DNA from: CAWEHT01 sp963808455
GTDB lineage: Bacteria; Chloroflexota; Anaerolineae; CG2-30-64-16
Length of the DNA stretch: 20,909 nt
NCBI GenBank assembly: GCA_963808455.1
Contig: CAWEHT010000321.1
Span: 1-20,909, forward strand
Direction: 5' to 3'
Made by a program: the position numbers and the translations under genes. The notes beneath the pieces were generated by a model that searched no databases, was not told the DNA's origin, and worked only from the letters and a program-made list of their open reading frames with translations. Below are positions 17,585-20,909 of this stretch, in pieces (the first letter of the stretch is position 1; each line of letters opens with the position of its first letter).

Positions 17585-17756
17585 GCTCAAGGATCTCCTG
17601 GAGGATTCTCCCTAACTCGGCTTCCATTGATCGAACTGGGTCATCGCCCGCGTAGGCGGCGACCACACGGCGGTGCGTTGGGTCCGCGATCACCTCACTC
17701 AGTCGCGCCAGGTACTCGGCGCGACGTTTCTCGCCGGGCTGTTGCGCATTATCCAT
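17574..17756 (-). CDS. 60-aa helical partner of the SMC-like ATPase
   Basis: ATG 17756, chosen because AGGAGG lies eight bases upstream; an upstream in-frame start has no such site. It encodes 60 aa, charged and mostly helical: EKRRAEYLARLSEVIADPTH, then RRVVAAYAGDDPVRSMEAEL and GRILQEILEHED. No Cys and no membrane segment. The stop at 17574 lies inside the SMC-like gene (11-bp overlap), so the two are translationally coupled and probably interact. It starts 129 bp after the DUF499 stop and may share that transcript. Family not recognised; candidate small subunit or regulator of the ATPase. Confidence 0.75.
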   Translation of the reverse strand: MDNAQQPGEKRRAEYLARLSEVIADPTHRRVVAAYAGDDPVRSMEAELGRILQEILEHED

Positions 17757-17885
17757 GGCTGTTGCCTCCTGAGTCGTGCCTGGCATCGCGTCCGGCCTGG
17801 GTGGGCCAGGCAGGGCAAGCTCATTCCAAATGCGTGCGGGAAAGCGGGACCCGCAGCCGCCGCGGCTCCTCGGAAGGCCGGGGCA

Positions 17886-20848
17886 CTACCGTGTGAATTC
17901 GTCCCCGAGCCCCAGTTCCCTCAGCGCCACCTTCGTCTCGTCGATCTTCTGCTGCGAGATGCCGGCATCGTCGCGCACCTCGGCGGTGACGGTGATCGTG
18001 AGGCCCTGGCCGACCGCGAAGCGCGAGAGCACCCTGGTGTAGAAGTTCATCCACTTCTGCGCCGGGACGACGCCCGTCCAGCGCAGGTGCTTGGGCGGTC
18101 CAGGTGTTCGCTGAGAAGGCTGTCCGGCAGTCGGCTCAGGCGGTGGGGGTGGCTCTCCCCTCCCCACGATCCGTACCGCCGCGGTCGCGCTCGACGCCCT
18201 CCGCGGCGGCCGTCACGGAGAAACTGCCGGGATCGCTGCCGGCGACGTACGCTCCCGCGCCGTTAACCCGGCCGCCGGTCGCGCTCCATGCGACGTTTGC
18301 GCCCGGCATGGGCCTTCCCTGCTGATCGAAGGCGGCGACGGCGAAGACCAGCCGGCCGCCGGGCTCCGTCCGAGCATCAACCGGCGCGATGGCCAGTTTC
18401 GCGAGGCGCGGCGTTTGGTTGTTCGACATAGTGCTGAGCCGTCTCCTTGGTGATGATGAAGACTTCGTCGGAGATCTCGACCTCGGCAGGGCTCATAGGG
18501 CAGTTGAACAGGAAGGGGTCGTAGCGGCCATCGGAGGGCTTGCCGACGTATGCAAGGAGGCCATTCGTGACCCCCCTGGCGATGGTATCTTTGACGGCCT
18601 CGGGGGAGAGAAGGCGCGGGAACAGCGGCGAAGCGAAGAAGGCGTCGCGGACCGAGCGGGTGCTCCACTCGACGAAGGCCGGCGGCCAGTGCCGGGCCAG
18701 GAAATTCGGGCTGATCGACTCTTCGATATCGCCGTCCTGCCGCAGGCGCGTGAGGATGAACTCCAGCAAGGTGTTCGCCGCGCTGGAATGGACCAGCCCC
18801 AGGTCCACCTCGCGGATCGTGTTGTCCTTGTCTAGCAGCGCCAGCACCCGGTAGGAGCGCCAGACGCTCTCGCGCAGATCGCGGGCGGCCTTCTGCAGGT
18901 TGGTCTTGAGCTGGCTCCTTTGGGTATCGTCCAGATGTAGGGCGTCTTGCTCGTCCGTGATCTCCTGCCAGGCCAGCAGCTTGCGGGCGTCGTCGGCCAG
19001 CGTGGCCTCGTTGTCGGCGACCGCCCAGACCAGCGCGCTCTTGAAGGTGCGCGCCGATAGGCCCGACTCGCGGGTTGCGGCCGCGATGAAGTCGAGCGTC
19101 CCCGGGTCGCCCATGTCCCGCTCGGGCGGCAGCACCACCACGCTCAACGACGGCCGGTCGGGGATCTGGCCGGACTTCTCGGGGAAGTAGATGCGGTCCG
19201 CGCCTTTCCCCTCGGCAAACACCTTCTGCACCTCGGCGCGCACGATATCCGCGATCCTGTTGGGTTGGATGCTCGCGCGCCGGTCGGCGAGCAGCTTGTT
19301 CAAGTTCGGTTTGACGCTGAACCAGTAGCGGTTGCCCAGCGTGTCCAGGTAGTAACACGCGCCGTCGGGCGGGGCCAGGGCCTCCAGCACCGTGTCAACG
19401 TTGGCGATGTCCAGATCCGGCGCGCCGACCGCCAGCCTCGTTTCGGGCAAAGTCGCGTAGCTGTGGAGCTGGCCGCCGTTGGACTCGAAGAAGATGGCCG
19501 TCGCGACTTTGCGGTGCAGCCTGGCCTTGCGGATCGCCTCCGCGGCCGTCTGGTCGAGGCGCGCCGCATGTGAGTCGGCCTTGCCGCAGATGTCGGTCGT
19601 GACCGCGGCCTCCAGCCGATCTTCGCCGAGCTGCTCGAAGACCGCGGCCCGGAAGAGCGGATCGTCGAGCGGGGCGGTGCCCAGGTCGATCAGCGCATCC
19701 TTTTGAGCGCCGCGGAAGCCCTCGGCGTAAGCCCGGGCGACCCAGAGCGCCAGCAGCCGCAACACTCCCCGTGTGCGCTGGAAGCGGGGCAGCGCCTGCC
19801 ATTTGCGCTCGAAGACGGAGATGGCGATGGGGTGGAACGGATAGGTGGCCTCGAATGCCTCCCAGGCGGTGTCAACCGGGAACCAGTTGGGGACCTGCGC
19901 CCGGTGTTCGGCCACCCAGTCTACATACTCGCGCAGCGTCTTTTTCCCGTCCTCCGGGAGGCCGCCCTGCCATTCGAACAAGCGGCGGCGGATGATCTGC
20001 GAGGTCTCGGTCTCGGCCGACATCATCACGGCCTTGCCCAGGCGGTCCAACATCTTGTGAAAGCGCTGCTCGTCGGCCTCATCCTCGGCGGTGTACTCCA
20101 GCTCGGACGCGGGGATCGAGACGACGAGAACGACATTGTCCATGCCACGGACGGTCTCGGAGAGGGCCTGGATGAAGTTGTAGAGCTTGTTGCCGTAGCC
20201 CAGGCCGCGATAGGAGGAGGCGTAGTTGATGATCTCGTCCAGGAGGATCAGGCAGGGTTGGTCTGCGGGGATGAGCTGCCGGATGACATCGCCTTTCGGC
20301 TCGACGTATTGCCGTTCGTGTTCCTCGACCGCGGCGAACGCCGCCGCCCCGCCCAGTTGCCAGGCGATCTCGCCCCAGGGCGTCTTGCGCAGAGGCGTCC
20401 CATCGCTGCCGCCCCGGCCGGTGATCGCGTCGAACTCGGTGCCCACGAAGGCGGCCACGTGCGCCTCGGGCACGGTCGCCATCGCGCTGCGCTTCAAGAT
20501 CTCCGCGACCCCGGGCCACAACTGCGAACTTGGGCCAGACCTGGCCAGGTGGTACAGCAGCGTCAGCGCGTGGGTCTTGCCGCCGCCAAACTGCGTGGCC
20601 AGGTTGAACACCGCCGAGGTCTCCGTACACTCGCCCGAGAGCCGGCGCGTTACCTCGGCGGCCAGCCCGAGAAGGCTCCCCGTCAGGTAGGTGCGCTCGA
20701 AGAACCGCCGCGGGTCCTGGTAATCGGCCGGGGCTCGCCCCGCGCGCACCTGATCAAGGTGCACGGCGAACTCCGAAGCATCCAACGGCTTGTTTTCGCG
20801 CAGGTCCTCGCGGGGTGTTACGACGGTGTACCAGGGTTTCAAGGGCAT
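17886..20848 (-). CDS. DUF499 anti-phage-associated ATPase, Ig-like insert
   Basis: Large P-loop ATPase of the DUF499 family (pfam04465), found in phage-defence loci usually with a DUF1156 DNA methyltransferase. The start is ATG 20848 with GAGG upstream. Walker A is QFGGGKTHA (K91) and Walker B is CLILLDEI (D204, E205); PWGEIAWQLGG and YPFHPIAISVFERKWQ are also typical. The first frame is intact for about 810 codons. A shift near 18400-18415 leads to an approximately 80-aa Ig/Big-like domain (GGRLVFAVAAFDQQGRPMPG, VAWSATGGRVNGAGAYVAG, FSVTAAAEG). A second shift near 18188-18192 leads to a Pro-rich linker and the expected DUF499 C-terminus (LRWTGVVPAQKWMNFYTRVL), ending at 17886. The total is about 987 aa. 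An Ig-like domain in a cytoplasmic ATPase is unusual. Confidence 0.85.
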
Positions 20849-20909
20849 GTTCGCCTCGCTTTGCGGTTGACCAAAACGGGATAGACGGGATGGCAGGGAT
20901 CGACAGGAT

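Noticed and set aside
19703..20884. A 393-codon plus-strand frame
   Set aside because: Antisense to the DUF499 Walker A/B region, which is clearly coding on the minus strand.
1..20909. tRNA, rRNA or CRISPR array
   Set aside because: No cloverleaf-like sequence, rRNA motif or regularly spaced repeat was seen on either strand.

Overview
The window is GC-rich bacterial DNA, dense in genes and rich in mobile elements. Every gene from about 4.4 kb to the right end lies on the minus strand. The extended -10 promoter (TGCTATAAT), the ETF and acyl-CoA dehydrogenase operon, an MttB-superfamily methyltransferase and the IS630/IS4-type elements would fit a Chloroflexota-like or other environmental high-GC bacterium. 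That is an impression from gene content, not a phylogenetic result.

Layout. (1) Positions 1-1447 hold an IS4-family element whose transposase is broken by two frameshifts. Its left terminus coincides with base 1. (2) Positions 1492-2948 (+) hold a full-length MttB-superfamily (trimethylamine/glycine-betaine type) methyltransferase with two frameshifts. (3) Positions 3239-4452 hold an almost intact IS630-family element with 19-bp terminal repeats, flanked by TA in a reconstructed CCTAGG target. Its transposase is split by a -1 shift at a C7 run. (4) Positions 4457-5700 are sparsely coding. They contain a promoter-like palindrome, a weak ORF cut by the IS630 insertion, a strong hairpin, and a 128-aa protein with a tandem GLYHG tail. 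(5) Positions 5699-9907 (-) form a redox operon: promoter with a 9-bp inverted repeat, long leader, etfB, etfA, a long acyl-CoA dehydrogenase, then a truncated SDR. (6) Positions 9958-20848 (-) form a defence island. In transcription order it has a DUF499 ATPase with an embedded Ig-like domain, a 60-aa helical protein overlapping a zinc-hook SMC/Rad50-like ATPase, a putative winged-helix plus HEPN-like protein, a 48-aa ORF, and an McrBC type IV restriction pair.

How the genes work together. ETF takes electrons from the acyl-CoA dehydrogenase in the same operon. McrB (AAA+ GTPase) and McrC (PD-(D/E)XK nuclease) would form one modification-dependent restriction complex. The DUF499 protein belongs to a family usually found with DUF1156 methyltransferases in anti-phage loci; no such partner is visible, and one could lie beyond 20909. 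The SMC gene and its 60-aa partner, perhaps with the HEPN-like gene, are the best candidate for an uncharacterised defence module.

Caution. I count about fourteen frameshifts in eight genes, but saw no in-frame nonsense codon in the reconstructed frames. Family-conserved residues resume directly after each shift. Indel errors in the assembly explain this better than decay of every gene, so most broken genes are annotated as one span.
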